64,000 nucleotides of DNA from Bryoerythrophyllum caledonicum. Lineage: Eukaryota; Streptophyta; Bryopsida; Pottiales; Pottiaceae. The stretch spans positions 6,620,417 through 6,684,416 of the forward strand of contig OZ020524.1 in assembly GCA_963971425.1 (NCBI GenBank). The letters are read 5' to 3'. The translations under genes were made by a program, and so were the position numbers. Shown here in pieces: positions 34,255 to 45,761 of this stretch; position 1 is the first letter of the stretch; each line of letters starts with the position of its first letter. Under the pieces are notes generated by a model. The model was not told the DNA's origin. It saw only the letters and a program-made list of their open reading frames with translations, and did not search any database.

Positions 34255-35798
34255 AAATTTGGGGTACGACATCTACCAAGTCTACAAAATCTAATAACTC
34301 AACTCCAGACCCCTCCAGCACTCATCCACATTCAAGAAACCAAATTAACCGCCAAAAAATCAACAAAATATATACAAAACCTCTTCCCTCAATACAAGCT
34401 AATTTTTAACAATTCACATACACTTACTAGATGCATACGACAAAGAATGCCACATACACCAGCTAGAGGTGGTTTATTAACACTCATACACAATAAATAT
34501 GCTTACCCGGGTAACATCACCAAAATTCCTACACCGGCCAACATATCCCCATACCTACAAATAATAAAAATTAACAACCAACCATTACAACCATGGTTAA
34601 ACATACATATATACATGCCTTCCCATCCACAAGACTTACATCTAATCCCTATCATACAACAAAATATCTCTGACCATATCTCAGCATACCCAAACCACAC
34701 TTACATCCTCTGCGGAGACTTTAACTGAGACATTGCCCTTATCGGAAGACATAACTATAATAACATAACCCCACCACAACTAGAAGACATACAATGGCAT
34801 GACTTTACTGACAACATCAACATGACATATATACTGACCAACACACCATTCTCTCGACAAGGAGGCTACAACTACACAAGCACCAGCCTAATCGATGGTT
34901 TTTACATTAACTCACCAAATAACAATAGATATACATCCACAACCACCACTGAAATGATCCTAAACTCGGACCACTTCCCCATACACCTCCACATCCCACA
35001 AAACACTTTACTAGCTAGACCCGTTACACCCCCACAAGTTACACAAATCGGCGTCCTTAATCCCATTCCCCAAGAAAACCTAGAAAAATTTAACATTAAA
35101 TTCTTCGAAGAAAACTCCCTCGAACTAGATAACCTAACTACTACTCTAAGAACAACTAACCACTTCAACCCAGCACAATGGCAAGACAAATGCACAAAAT
35201 TAGACAAACTTATACAAAAAATCTCTAATACCCTTGAAGAAACATGCAAAGCCAAACCCCTGCCTACATTGACAAATAGAACCGCACAACAAGGAGGATT
35301 TCTACCACGAAAATTATCTAAACCCTGGAAAAAACATCTTGAAACTTACCATCTCATCTGGAAAGCCATATATATTGCCAAAACCCGACCAAATTGGCTC
35401 TTACATCCAATCATAAATGAAATCCGCAATCACCAAAACACTCAAATACCAGCCCCACCACCTCCTAACCACTCAAACGATGAATGGATCAACCAAATAC
35501 CTGACATTGCCAAAAATGCAAATAAACAAGCCCGGGATATCACAACAAAACACACCATGGAAAACATTCAAAAAGCCATCTCAAAATATAGAAAACTATA
35601 TGAAACAAGCCCCATGAAAATAAATAGGAAAGTCTTCAAAAATAGTGAAAATGCACCCCTGGACTGTATTTTAGACAGGAGTAACAACAAACTCACTAGC
35701 CCAGAAGATATAGCTAACGAAATCCATACTCAACAATCAACAAGCAATAGACCTACAGTTCCGACATGTTACTATCAACCCCATCATATACCCCAATG
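34255..35798 (+). pseudogene. LINE ORF2, APE-type endonuclease and linker
   Basis: Continues the endonuclease after the 4.8-kb insertion: RHLPSLQNLI, ALIHIQETKL (catalytic Glu of the APE fold), ARGGLLTLIH, YILCGDFN (catalytic Asp and Asn), and LNSDHFPIHLHI (the terminal SDH motif). One in-frame TGA at 34726-34728 follows GDFN. The downstream linker runs to HHIPQC, where the solo-LTR-like element interrupts it at 35799-35803. The endonuclease would nick target DNA to prime reverse transcription. Confidence 0.82.
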
Positions 35799-35803
35799 CA
35801 CGT

Positions 35804-37508
35804 TGTCGTGTAGAGAGGAGCGCGCTTTGAGAATACGCGAGGTATCTGGCTGCGACTTCGTATAGTTTGCTACGGAGTTCTGTCAAATCTTGTAATCTTC
35901 GGTCTTCAGTCTTCAGTCTTCAAACTCCTCCCCGTTGGCCTATCCTGTGGTGGCTCTAAAGGGTTAAGAGTAAAGGTGGGTGATAAGAAACCATGGCCTC
36001 GGACGGGTAAAACGGGACGGCCAGACCACAAGCTGAAACCGTCCGAAAGATTGGCTTCTAAAATTCAAACCCACGGTGACCAGCAAACGTGCCTCACCGG
36101 TGGAAACGACATAAACACGACCGTGTCGGCAATTAACCCCACTTCGCCGCAACAGAGTTTACAAGAACAGAATTGAAATACAACTAGCCTCCAAAGTTGG
36201 CTTGGAATCACAAAAAAAGAAATCGGACCACAAGCCACAACACACTTGTCTCCATCTTCTCTTCTCTTCAAGCCTCAAGTCTTCAATTCTTCCATCCATC
36301 AACTCCAAAGTCTTCAAGATGTGAAAAGAACCTCCAATAAGTGCTTCAATCTAAGCTGTGAGCTTAAAATGAATGCCACAGGCGGTTGAAAGCTTCAAAT
36401 TCAGATTTTATTGTCTCTATGGAAAGCTAATCTAATATACTAATACTCCTGAAAATTTCAAATCATTCCAAAATACTGTCCAAAAGTTATGGACAATCAA
36501 AGTTCTGCCTACCCCTATTCATTCAGATCTCAATAACTTCTTGCTCACAACTCCAAATCTCAATTGTAATATCTTTCCAAAAAGCTAAGATAGAGACGCA
36601 CAGTCCCTCAAAATCTCAAATCAAATTGAGAACTACAGAAAACGTTGTGGCTCCTCAAAACCTCTGCCCCTCAATGGATGGCCTCGGGTTTTCACAGAAT
36701 TAAAACCTCAATAACTTTCTCTCTAAAACTCCGAATTCAAAATTTAAAACGAGTATGAAAAGCTCTTAAAACCAGAAAGAAGATCACAAATTTTCAATTC
36801 CATACAATTCAAGCTCAACGAGTTACACACAGTCAAAGTTCTCCTCCAAACCCTTGCTCTCTCACCCGCACACACACACACACTTCTTAAGGAATCTTCC
36901 TCCTAACCTTTTTCACCTCAAGTGTGCGTGGGCACTCTAGCCCATGTCACCCTATCTAAAGTACCCCACAAGGTACTTCATTACTTTCTTATCCTTTCCA
37001 CTTTCAACCACATAAAATCCCCTAGTCTTTTATTTATTGGAAGACAAAAAACTTAGACCTTCCAACCAACAAGATAAGTAAAATAAAAAATAACTAAATA
37101 AATAAAAATGATTAAAGAAACTTATCGTAAGATAGCTGATGGTACAGACGTATAAAGGTGTTGATTCGCACAACCTGATCGCCAAGTCGTGGACTTGGTT
37201 GGCTGGAAATGTCGTAGTTAGTGGCCGCCGCCGATCCGGGTTCGAATCCGATCGAGCCCGTCGAGTGGTTGGGCGGCCCACGGCTTGGCTCCCTAGTGAG
37301 GAAAGAAAAATACCAATCAACCCGCTACCTACCCCCCTCAACAGTGACAAGAGCGGTGCAACACCTACATGCTAACACTTGCCCAAATCCTCAAATCGTG
37401 GTTCTCACCACGACCTTACCTTTTTACCTCATCTAACCGCTAGCTGAAATCAAAACATATCAACACTGGTATTAATATCTACATGATGGAAGAATTTCCA
37501 TCAGGACA
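35804..37508 (+). mobile_element. Solo-LTR-like element, copy 1, inserted in the LINE at CACGTG
   Basis: The 1705-bp segment starts TGTCGTGTAGAG and ends CATCAGGACA, flanked on both sides by ACGT (35800-35803 and 37509-37512), giving C-ACGT-TG...CA-ACGT-G. A second copy (56100-57858, opposite strand) shares both ends and has the same CACGT / ACGTG flanks in an unrelated host sequence. Removing the element plus one ACGT restores the LINE frame. The best reading is a solo LTR with a 4-bp target duplication at palindromic CACGTG. Alternatives are a TTGTC-ended element with a CG duplication, or a 9-bp inverted repeat CACGTTGTC with no duplication. It contains a tRNA B-box-like GGTTCGAATCC at 37239-37249 and a short CA repeat near 36870, but no ORF that looks coding. 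Confidence 0.75.
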
Positions 37509-37512
37509 ACGT

Positions 37513-38640
37513 GTGGTGTTAGTCATTATCCATGGCATGACCTTGATGGATTCACAATTAATATAAGAGGAGAACCACAAACTCCAATACACACATATGT
37601 AGACCAAGAAACTTATGATATGTGCCTTAAAAACCTTGGAAATAACAAAGCCCCTGGCCTAGACAAAATCCCTAACTCAATTCTAAAAAATATGCCACCA
37701 AGATTCCACAACATGTTATTTTTATTCTTTAAACATTGTTACAAACAAAACCAAATACCTGCATAATGGAAAACGAGTCTCACAGTATTGCTATATAAAA
37801 AAGGTGACCCTTCCCAACTAACTAATCATAGACCTATTGCCCCGGCAAACACAATATACAAACTATTTACAAGCACCTTAACATCTATCCTCTCATCATA
37901 TGGTGAAAAACACCAAATACTATATGACAGCCAAGAAGGTTTTAGAGCTGAAAGAGGGACATCAAGACAACTACAAACACTTATAGTTGCACTAGAAGAT
38001 GCAAAACTCATGAATCAGGACATTTATATACTATATATTGACTTCAAAAATGCCTTTGGATCTATTGATCATGCTAGTCTGTTAGCAATAATGAAAGATC
38101 TAGGTTATCCAATGGATGTCATTGCACTAATAGGAAACATATACTCACAATCTACCACCACATTCACTGGAGAACGTTTTGGAAAAACCAGGCCCATCCC
38201 CATTCAAAGGGGCACCATCCAAGGTGACACACTTAGCCCCTACCTATTTATCATCTTTTTAGAACCGCTCTTAAGATGGTTGCAACAAGGTGACAAATGA
38301 TACATATTTGGTACATCTAAAACAAAAATCTCATCAGCAGCATATGCGGATGATTTAGCCGCAATTGTCAATAAACTAAAATCACATCAAACACAACTAA
38401 ACAAACTAGACAAATTCTGTGAATGGGCAGGGATGGACCTAGGAATATCTAAATGCGCAATTACTGGATGCCCAAATAAATCCAAAATGAATCCATTGAC
38501 ATTCAAAGCTCAAATACAAGCCACTAACATCAACTATAGGAATCAACCAATACCAGTATTACATCAAAACGAATCATACACATACCTTGGTATAAACTTA
38601 GTTCCATCCTTGAAATGGAAAATACAAATACAAACCACTA
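37513..38640 (+). pseudogene. LINE ORF2, reverse transcriptase fingers and palm
   Basis: After the solo-LTR-like insert the frame resumes with PWHDLDGF, then RT motif 0 NKAPGLDKIPNS, motif 1-2 LLYKKGDPSQLTNHRPIA, motif A YIDFKNAFGSID, motif B RGTIQGDTLSPYLF, the catalytic AYADDLAAIV (about 38340-38370) and SYTYLGINL. In-frame stops are TAA near 37764 and TGA 38298-38300. All the active-site Asp residues (one in motif A, two in YADD) are present. The region ends at QTTT, where the TA-flanked MITE inserts. Confidence 0.9.
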
Positions 38641-38873
38641 CCCTACGCTATGGTCAGTTTCGTACATAATTAATTCAAAATGGGGACTTGTCCAAAATTT
38701 TGGAAATTTCAAGAGATTTGGCTAGACGATACCTATCTAATACCAAGGTGACACCCGAGCAAGATCTAGGAAATACTCGTGCAATACCTATGTGATATCC
38801 ATTGTATCGAATCAATGTAACCAAAAACAAAAAGCTTCGGCACTTGCCTGCCGAAACTGACCGTAGCGTACGG
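38641..38873. mobile_element. 233-bp MITE with TA target duplication (Tc1/mariner-like)
   Basis: Left end CCCTACGCTATGGTCAGTTT and the reverse complement of the right end CCGTACGCTACGGTCAGTTT form a 22-bp terminal inverted repeat with two mismatches. TA dinucleotides flank it at 38639-38640 and 38874-38875. Removing the element and one TA rejoins the LINE reverse transcriptase in frame. There is no coding capacity. The TA duplication and CC-starting ends fit the Tc1/mariner superfamily. Confidence 0.85.
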
Positions 38874-38875
38874 TA

Positions 38876-40990
38876 CCACCAAAGTTATAAAACAATGTAA
38901 AGAACTAGCAGCCTGTCCAACAACAATCAAACAAAAAATTAACATGGCGGACACAGTTATAAGAGCAGGTATCGCATACAGCTTTTATGCACTACCATAC
39001 TCCTTCCTTGCCATCAAAAAGCTCGACAAAAAGATAATAGCCCTCCACAAAACAATATGTGGCCTCACTAAAAGTACCTCAAACATAGCTACCCAACTAC
39101 CCCATGACTTATTTGGCATAGGAGCCTTCTCATTAAAAAATGCCTATCTTAGATGTATTGGAGAACAACTTCAAAATGCCCTTAATGACACCGGAAGACT
39201 AGGAAAAATTTACACCGGTTTACTACAATTCATATTAGCTAAATCTAGAGGGTCCAAAGACATCCCATGTATTAAATATCACCACTGTGTTCGATCGCCT
39301 ATCACAAGAACACTATTCCTACTAAAGAAAGAAGCTGGTGTACATCTAAAAAGTACAATAGGAAATTTCTTGTTAGACACCCCACCACTTGAAAATGTAT
39401 GGATGAAAAAACCTGGAAACATTCCCCGACTTGACCCTAAAACATCTCTTAAACTACTACAAAAATTACTACTACACAATATAATAGACATCAAACAAAT
39501 CATACCACCTAATGGATATAACATGATGAGCTCATATGACTTCAAAAATTACCAGTCTACACCCACCAAACTAATAAACAGCACACTACACATTACTGAA
39601 CAACTATTTTGTCACCCAAAATGTACACCGGGATGCCAAATACCATGCCCATACCACCAACCACCGAGAACCTTAAAAGACAACTACATCATCAAAAACC
39701 ACATCATACAACCTAGACAAATCGAACCACCAACCCACCTCGCCACCCAAAAATATTCTCAAAGATCCCCAATAATTTCCTATGAATGTAATATTGGATC
39801 ATAAAAAACGACACTATATAGACTCTAACGGTATAGTAAAAAATGACACATCATATCTATGCCAATGGAGATTACCAAATCATACCACATACAATAAATG
39901 GCAGCCTCATAGAGAACTATTCCCTTGGAATGACCCTAACACTTGTAACCATCATACCGAACTCCTGAACCAACATTACACCAAAACACAACACCGACAC
40001 CTCTCAAACTCAATAAAAGCATACTTTTCCACTCACCAACAAAGAGACACAAGATTTGTTACACCTGCATTAAACATTCCACTTACCCACATATCCATTA
40101 ATGAATGTAACCCCGAATGCGACATAGAAACAAATGTAAACACCATACAAATACAACATGATGTGTCCCACATATATGAAGACAATGGCAGACACCTTAT
40201 CACCATTCCAAAAAAAAAGACTCCACTGGCTATGGAACCAATATCATAAAGCAAAAAACAATCCACACGGACTAGAACCACCTACACAACCATTTGAAAC
40301 TGAAATTGTCTGGTTATATCAAAGATACAAATACCGAATCCCCAAAAATGATCCATTAAAACTTACGCAATACACACTATCAACACCAATATTAGATTAT
40401 CTGACATCAACATTTAATATTAACCACTCATACTTCTTATCACCAATTACATGCCCCACACAACTCGCCCAGTTTTCCTCACCATTCCCATGGGATGTAA
40501 TATTTGGGTCTCTTGGTAAACCTTTGAACACAAATGGAAGGGCATTGGATATGCCCATTCACATAACGAAACAGACACACAACAAGCTATACATTGGGCC
40601 CGATTAGCTGCCAAGCATAATCCAAATAATGTCACAATATTAATCTCTCCTGACACCAATTGGTACCAAAAGCTTAACCCCCACATTGGCCCCTTTCTAG
40701 ATACACACATCATAGCACAGTTTGCCGCGGATACCATCACACATGACGAACCTACAGTGCCTCCAGAACTTAACTTGCCACGAAAAGAACTCTCAACACT
40801 ACGAATTATATGTATACATCATCAAAATAACAACATTGGAACTTATGAACAACTAAACCAACTTACATACATAGCCAATAACCTCTCGATACAACAAATA
40901 CATACACAGATTGCCACAGTTACCCCCCCTAACTGCACTATTAACTACAACAAGAAATGGTCTAAACTCACCTACCCCAATACTCCTACA
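38876..40990 (+). pseudogene. LINE ORF2, thumb and connection region
   Basis: Continues as TKVIKQCKELAACPTTIKQ, then IRAGIAYSFYALPYS, LHKTICGLTKST and LPHDLFGIGAFSLKNAYLRC, typical of the part after the LINE reverse transcriptase palm. The frame is open to about 39804, then shifts near 39790 and again near 40170-40240, with further breaks near 40600 and 40757. A short PWDVIFGSLG-type stretch near 40490 leads to the region before RNase H. Confidence 0.75.
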
Positions 40991-41043
40991 CACAATAATA
41001 CACCCAACCCCAATTCCCAAACTACCACACTAACCTCCCATTA

Positions 41044-42525
41044 AAATTCTTCCCAAAATTCAGTTGTTACACCGATGGCTCGTTCAAAAAACCCAAAGAA
41101 ACAAGCCCTGGAATATGGAGAAGAGAGAGAGCGGGGTATGGCATTTATAGCCCAAAGGGACTTAATATTGCCAAAAGGTTACATGGCCATCAAAATTTCC
41201 TATGAGCAGAGATGATAGCGATACACAAAACTTTGAGAATCATCAACACCCAATACCCAAATGAACCGGCACATATATTCACAGATAGTCTAAACGTTCT
41301 TTATCTACTAAACACACAAATAAAACATCCTACACTACATATTAGTCACCCAGACCAAATCACACTTGCCTCTATGGTGCAATTACTCCAAAGTCGCACA
41401 CAACTAATCACATTACATAAGGTAAGAGCCCATGTCAATATTGATGGAAACGAACAAGTCGATAAACTAGCAAAAGATGGTATTCACCTTGCACACAGAA
41501 ACGCCACACACCCATACGAACACGCCCATGCTACCCCATATTATTATCAAAAAGACGATTGGCCTTCCATGTTTGACACACCAGACAAAGGCCCGGTTCG
41601 GTTTATGGAAAAACAAATCACTAAACATGACAAAAAATACAACCTCGAAACCATGGGCAGACAAAGTGCTAATATCTGTAAATGGACAAGTAATACAGTT
41701 ATTGACAATGAACTCTCTAATGAATTCTGGAACAACCCCACCATATCAGATAAACAGAAAACGTCCCTCATTAAACTCCGCAGTGGATCATATATGAGCC
41801 AGGCCCGAAAACAACTCTGTTTTGGTAGAGAAAGATATCCCTCCATCACTTGCCCCATTTGCAACTCATTAGATCCAGATACATGGCTACACGTACTACT
41901 CACTTGTGGACAACAGCACATACACTCACTTTGTGTTAAAAGGCACAATAGAGCAGTATGGGAAATTAGGAAATTATTAGTCTCCTCCGAAAAATCCAAA
42001 TGCTATATTCTCATGAATGCAGGCACTTTCAACAACAATCCTCAAGAAAATACTATCCCTAACTGGTTACTACCTTGTACATGTAGTACCCATAGATGCC
42101 AGTGTAACCCCAGATTCAGACGTGATATACTTTGTGTCAAAGGTTTACCCTACCAAAATGACCCCCTTGAAAATGTCGAACAAAATCTCACCGTACGATT
42201 TATTGAATTCACGTATTGTAATGAAAGATTCTCCCTGGAAACTTCAGAAGCAAAAATCAACTAATACAGACCACTAACCGAAAATATTGCTGATAGAGGC
42301 TGGAAAATTGACCCTCTTATTGTCATCACAGCTAGTGCTAGAGGAAATACGCACATCCCATCAATGAAATTGATTGAAGACAAATTTAAAATACCCGAAA
42401 CCACCATCCAGAATACCTTCAAAAACATCAACACCATTGCTATACAATATACTGTGCACATCCTCCTCCACAAAAGAAAAATAAAAAATCATCAACCCTT
42501 GCCTCAATTACAAGATCCACCCTAA
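41044..42525 (+). pseudogene. LINE ORF2, RNase H and C-terminal zinc motif
   Basis: RNase H signatures in order: YTDGSF (about 41070), AEMIAIHKT (Glu), IFTDSLNVLYLL, and HVNIDGNEQVDKLAK. An in-frame TGA lies just before AEM at 41205. The C-terminal part has CPICNSLDPDTWLHVLLTC, a C-x2-C-x9-H-x4-C zinc motif like those at the end of many LINE ORF2 proteins. A TAA at 42262-42264 breaks the last about 85 codons, which otherwise run to 42525. RNase H would remove the RNA template during second-strand synthesis. Confidence 0.85.
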
Positions 42526-42538
42526 TCAAAATTTAGAG

Positions 42539-42620
42539 TCTTAAATAGCTAAAGCTACTTTACCTTGATAACAAGTCAAAGCTCTTAATAGCTAAAGCTA
42601 CTTTATTGTGATAGCAAATG
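42539..42620 (+). repeat. Two-copy terminal tandem repeat of the LINE
   Basis: TCTTAAATAGCTAAAGCTAC followed by TTTACCTTGATAAC is repeated once, about 42 bp later, with small changes. It lies about 15 bp after the last LINE codon. Several LINE clades end in short tandem repeats instead of poly-A, so this is the probable 3' end. Confidence 0.55.
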
Positions 42621-42942
42621 ATTGCATTGTCTCAAATCACACATGAAGTGGGCAGTCGGTTGATACAACTCATTTTACTGCCTATGATTAGTCATTGAGC
42701 ACTGCCAAGTCAACACATACCCCACACCTAATCAGATGAGTCCATCAAGGTCCGAACTCAAACCAAACCTAGATCACATCATAGGATGTCAATGACATTA
42801 ATATTTGTCAATGGTCTCTGGCCAATGGTAAATTCTCCAACATAGAATAGGACACATAAACTTATATCCACACCCTGTATAAAAACCTTTTTGTTTAACA
42901 CAACAAAATCCGCACACTCTACAAAGGCGTCACTTCCCTAGT

Positions 42943-43257
42943 TCACATGCTAGATGACCAAATCGCTTCTGGTTCACTGACGATTGTCCAATGTCCGCCA
43001 ACAATCAAGCCCAATTGCGAAGGTCCAAAACTTCTCCACATATGTTGACAGTGTTGGGGGGACATCTTTGCTGCCATCTTGTTGTATATAAGTAACTGTC
43101 TCCCCCTCGTGATGTGGAAATTGGTCATTCTTTCCCTAGATACATTGTACATGCACTTGGTCCATATGGTCTTTGACATCATCTTCCTCATGAGCAGTAG
43201 CCGGTGGTCCATAGACCATATCTTAAAGCTCGTGGTGATGTTTAACAAGTTGATCAT
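42943..43257 (-). pseudogene. piggyBac-like transposase C-terminal relic, copy B
   Basis: On the minus strand the frame reads NVSRERMTNFHITRGRQLLI and MAAKMSPQHCQHMWRSFG, the same as copy C (49585-50001). In copy C the frame continues into a Cys-rich stretch close to that of the piggyBac relic at 12723; in copy B the Cys-rich part (about 42830-42930) is out of frame. This is a decayed remnant, probably of a second piggyBac-type element. Confidence 0.5.
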
Positions 43258-44123
43258 GTTCCCATAAACTTGAATTCAACCATAAGACTTGATGTTTTGG
43301 GGGAATTTGTATGATAATGGGATTGCATATGAAGCCATTCGTGATGTAATTGGTATTTGCTACCAATTGATTCATGCTATGAATTTTGGACTAAACCCTT
43401 TAAGTCCAATCGACCATGTATATGTCGATACTGGACAAAAACCTTTGTAGAAAGCGCTACACGAAAAAGTTGACCATGACTTAGAGGTGGAGGGAGATGG
43501 GCATCTTTTGAGACCATTGCCACCGCAATCAGTGCAAGCATCGACGAGCTACAATGATTTCCGTGAAACAAGCTTGTAGATTTTTGTTGTCAAATGTGAC
43601 TGTTGCATACATGCCATTCTGCATGATCAAGAACACTTATAGATCTTCACAGGCCAAAAAAGCTCATCGGCCTTGAAGGGTTAGTATCCCAATTGAACCC
43701 TACTAATCTTACCTCCAATTTCTCTATAGAAATCCAGTACAGAGATTAGATATAATTCAAAGTTTTTACTTCACTCATTACTAACGTGAGGGTGCACATT
43801 GATTGATGAGAATTGCAAAACATGCACTCCACACTACTGCAACACTTACTATTTCAAGAATATCATAAGTTGGTGAGTGAGTCCGGTGACAAAAAACAAG
43901 AAAAGGCACCCTTTTCAACATTTTATGTGAGTAAAGAGCGACACTATTTGAGTGAGGAGCGATAGGTTGCTTGTAGTGCCATAGCCAAAATATTACCAAT
44001 GTCTTAGTCCCTTATTGGGCACATATAGCTGGTTAAGTAGCAACATTTGTCAACAGGTACTTACGGGTAGAATTCATCCCAATCATATCTTTATTGGGAA
44101 TAACTGCGTCCTTCAAGCCGACG

Positions 44124-44280
44124 TACAACAAGGAACCCTATCGTTTTTTATTCTGAAGTGTCGCTCTTCAGTCACTGAAAATGTGGAAAAGCGCTTTTTT
44201 TTTGTCTTTGGTGACCCAAGTGACTCACCTGCTCATAAAACCCTCAAAATAGCAAATGAAAACGACAAGGTTTGTTGTAG
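44124..44280. mobile_element. CTACAA-ended MITE-like piece inside R1 copy B
   Basis: Homologous to 6944-7096 and 50882-51037, with the left end altered to ACAACAAGGAACCC and the right end GGTTTGTTGTAG kept. No coding capacity. Confidence 0.5.
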
Positions 44281-44894
44281 TGAGGTACTTATGCATACTC
44301 AATTGTTCCACCAATTTATGACTTAGCCCCTCTACATCACTCTCATGTGCTACAAACGCTTGCCTTCACAAATTATGAGCGCCCAATTAAACCTCATTAG
44401 CAACCAAATCAAGTACACAAACGAGTTGAACCACCATGGAATGCTGTAGTTCGTAAATCATGACACAATATAACGCCACAGTAAACACGAGCCAAATGGG
44501 GATTTGCCTAGATATCCCGGTCAAGCGTTGCATCAAGCCTCAGGCTTGGAAGGGTAGGAGAGGGTAGGGACAAAACCGGCCCCTATTTTTATATTGGAGG
44601 GGGTTTCTATTTGATCAAAGGGAGGGCTACCGAGGGTACTTTGAGGGCCACCGAGGGTACTTTGAGGGCCACCGAGGGTACTTTGAGGCCGCAGGCTCCA
44701 AATTCAGCAAAATAAAGTCCCCAAAAAAAAAAACCTCTAGAGCCCCGAAAGCTAAAAGACCTTTGTGTTTATTTATGAAACCCAGCAGATGCCCGAATGA
44801 ATCCTTGCAAGGTCAATCCAACTCAAAGTCTTACACTCCGTGAATTATTCCTTACATTCATGTTGTTGATTTGGTCTTGTAAAATTGATACTTA

Positions 44895-45246
44895 GGGGGG
44901 TTTCACACTAGGGGCCGAGCTTGAGGGGCCAAGCAATTCTAGCAATTTGATTGGCCTAGAGTTGAAAATCGGCCCGTGGGCCTTCACACTAGGGGCCAAG
45001 GGCCAAGGGCCGAAGGGCACCAAAATGCTTACATGGCAACACTTTTTGAGAATTTTGGCGCCAATAGTTTGGCCCCTCGAGGAGAGTTTGGGTGCAACAA
45101 TAATAGAAACCCAAACTCTTGCCGAGGGGCCAAACATTTTCTCATTAAAATAATTTTAATAATTTTTTACAACTCCAAAACTCGGCCCCTCGGCATAGTT
45201 TGGTCTTCAATGGAGTTCGGCCCTTGGGCTTAGTGTGAAACGCCCC
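44895..45246. mobile_element. 352-bp PIF/Harbinger-like MITE with TTA target duplication
   Basis: Ends GGGGGGTTTCACACTAGGGG on the left and, on the opposite strand, GGGGCGTTTCACACTAAGCC on the right, flanked by TTA (44892-44894 and 45247-45249). Paralogous copies A (near 7672) and C (near 51605-51620) lack it; copy A reads GATACTTAAACAAATC straight through. The 3-bp TTA duplication and G-rich ends fit the PIF/Harbinger (Tourist-like) group. It contains repeated GGGGCCAAG-type words and no ORF of note. Confidence 0.88.
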
Positions 45247-45761
45247 TTAAACAAATCACGAATTGTGTACCACGAATTGTAGAAGTCATAGCAGAAGAGG
45301 GAAGAGACGTTACAAATCTATAAAACTGGGTTTGAGGTTCGATGGTGGCTCTCTTTTAAGCTAAAATAAAATTCAAATTCTTTACTACCTCATTGGAGGG
45401 ATATCAAACTTACTATCTCATTGAACTAGAGCGATCTCAGATGAGTCGTCACTACCGACATAATCCAGCGAATTAATTAATGTCAAAACATAAACCTTAC
45501 CTCCATTGTTCCGTGCAATAATCTGGCCGAGTGAATCATCTTCAGAGCAAAGCCAAGAGTTTTGTTTTCTGCCTCGCCGAAGTGCCATAGAACATTCGAG
45601 AATATTCTACACTTTGTCGGCAAGCAACTGACGGAGTCATCGAAGACCCAGATGCACGCTGACGTAGAACCTGAAAGGCTCAAGTTCTAAAAAACACAGG
45701 CAGTCTGAGAAAGCAGAGAGAGCAAGTTCAGTGGCACTCGAGGTGTAGACAGAATTCTAGA

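Larger units (their letters stand above)
26467..42620 (+). mobile_element. Degenerate non-LTR retrotransposon (LINE) with nested insertions
   Basis: An A-rich LINE on the plus strand: ORF1 (26467-28122), then ORF2 with an N-terminal extension, APE-type endonuclease, reverse transcriptase, RNase H and a C-terminal CCHC-type zinc motif (to about 42525). Three other elements sit inside it: about 29481-34254, 35804-37508 and 38641-38873. Without them the LINE is about 9.4 kb. Several in-frame stops and frameshifts show it is dead. After the last stop an about 42-bp unit containing AATAGCTAAAGCTACTTTA occurs twice (42539-42620) and may be the terminal repeat tail. The clade is not settled: RNase H after the reverse transcriptase suggests an I-like or plant L1-like group, while the 2A-like motif is typical of several other LINE clades. 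Confidence 0.88.
42778..45310 (+). repeat. Block R1, copy B
   Basis: Matches copy C from 49566 (shared start near ATGTCAATGACATTAATATT) and copy A from about 6036. Special to this copy are a Harbinger-like MITE (44895-45246), a threefold 21-bp repeat GAGGGTACTTTGAGGGCCACC (44630-44690) where A and C have one unit, and a small deletion at 43460. The left part carries a piggyBac-like C-terminal relic on the minus strand. It continues directly into R2. Confidence 0.85.

Noticed and set aside
29465-34263. 9-bp target duplication AAATATAGG / AAATTTGGG around the element nested in the LINE, suggesting a Mutator-type element
   Set aside because: Two mismatches, no terminal inverted repeat, and joining the LINE through it does not keep the reading frame.
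37239-37249. A true tRNA gene around the B-box-like motif
   Set aside because: The distance to any A box is too short and no cloverleaf arms could be drawn.
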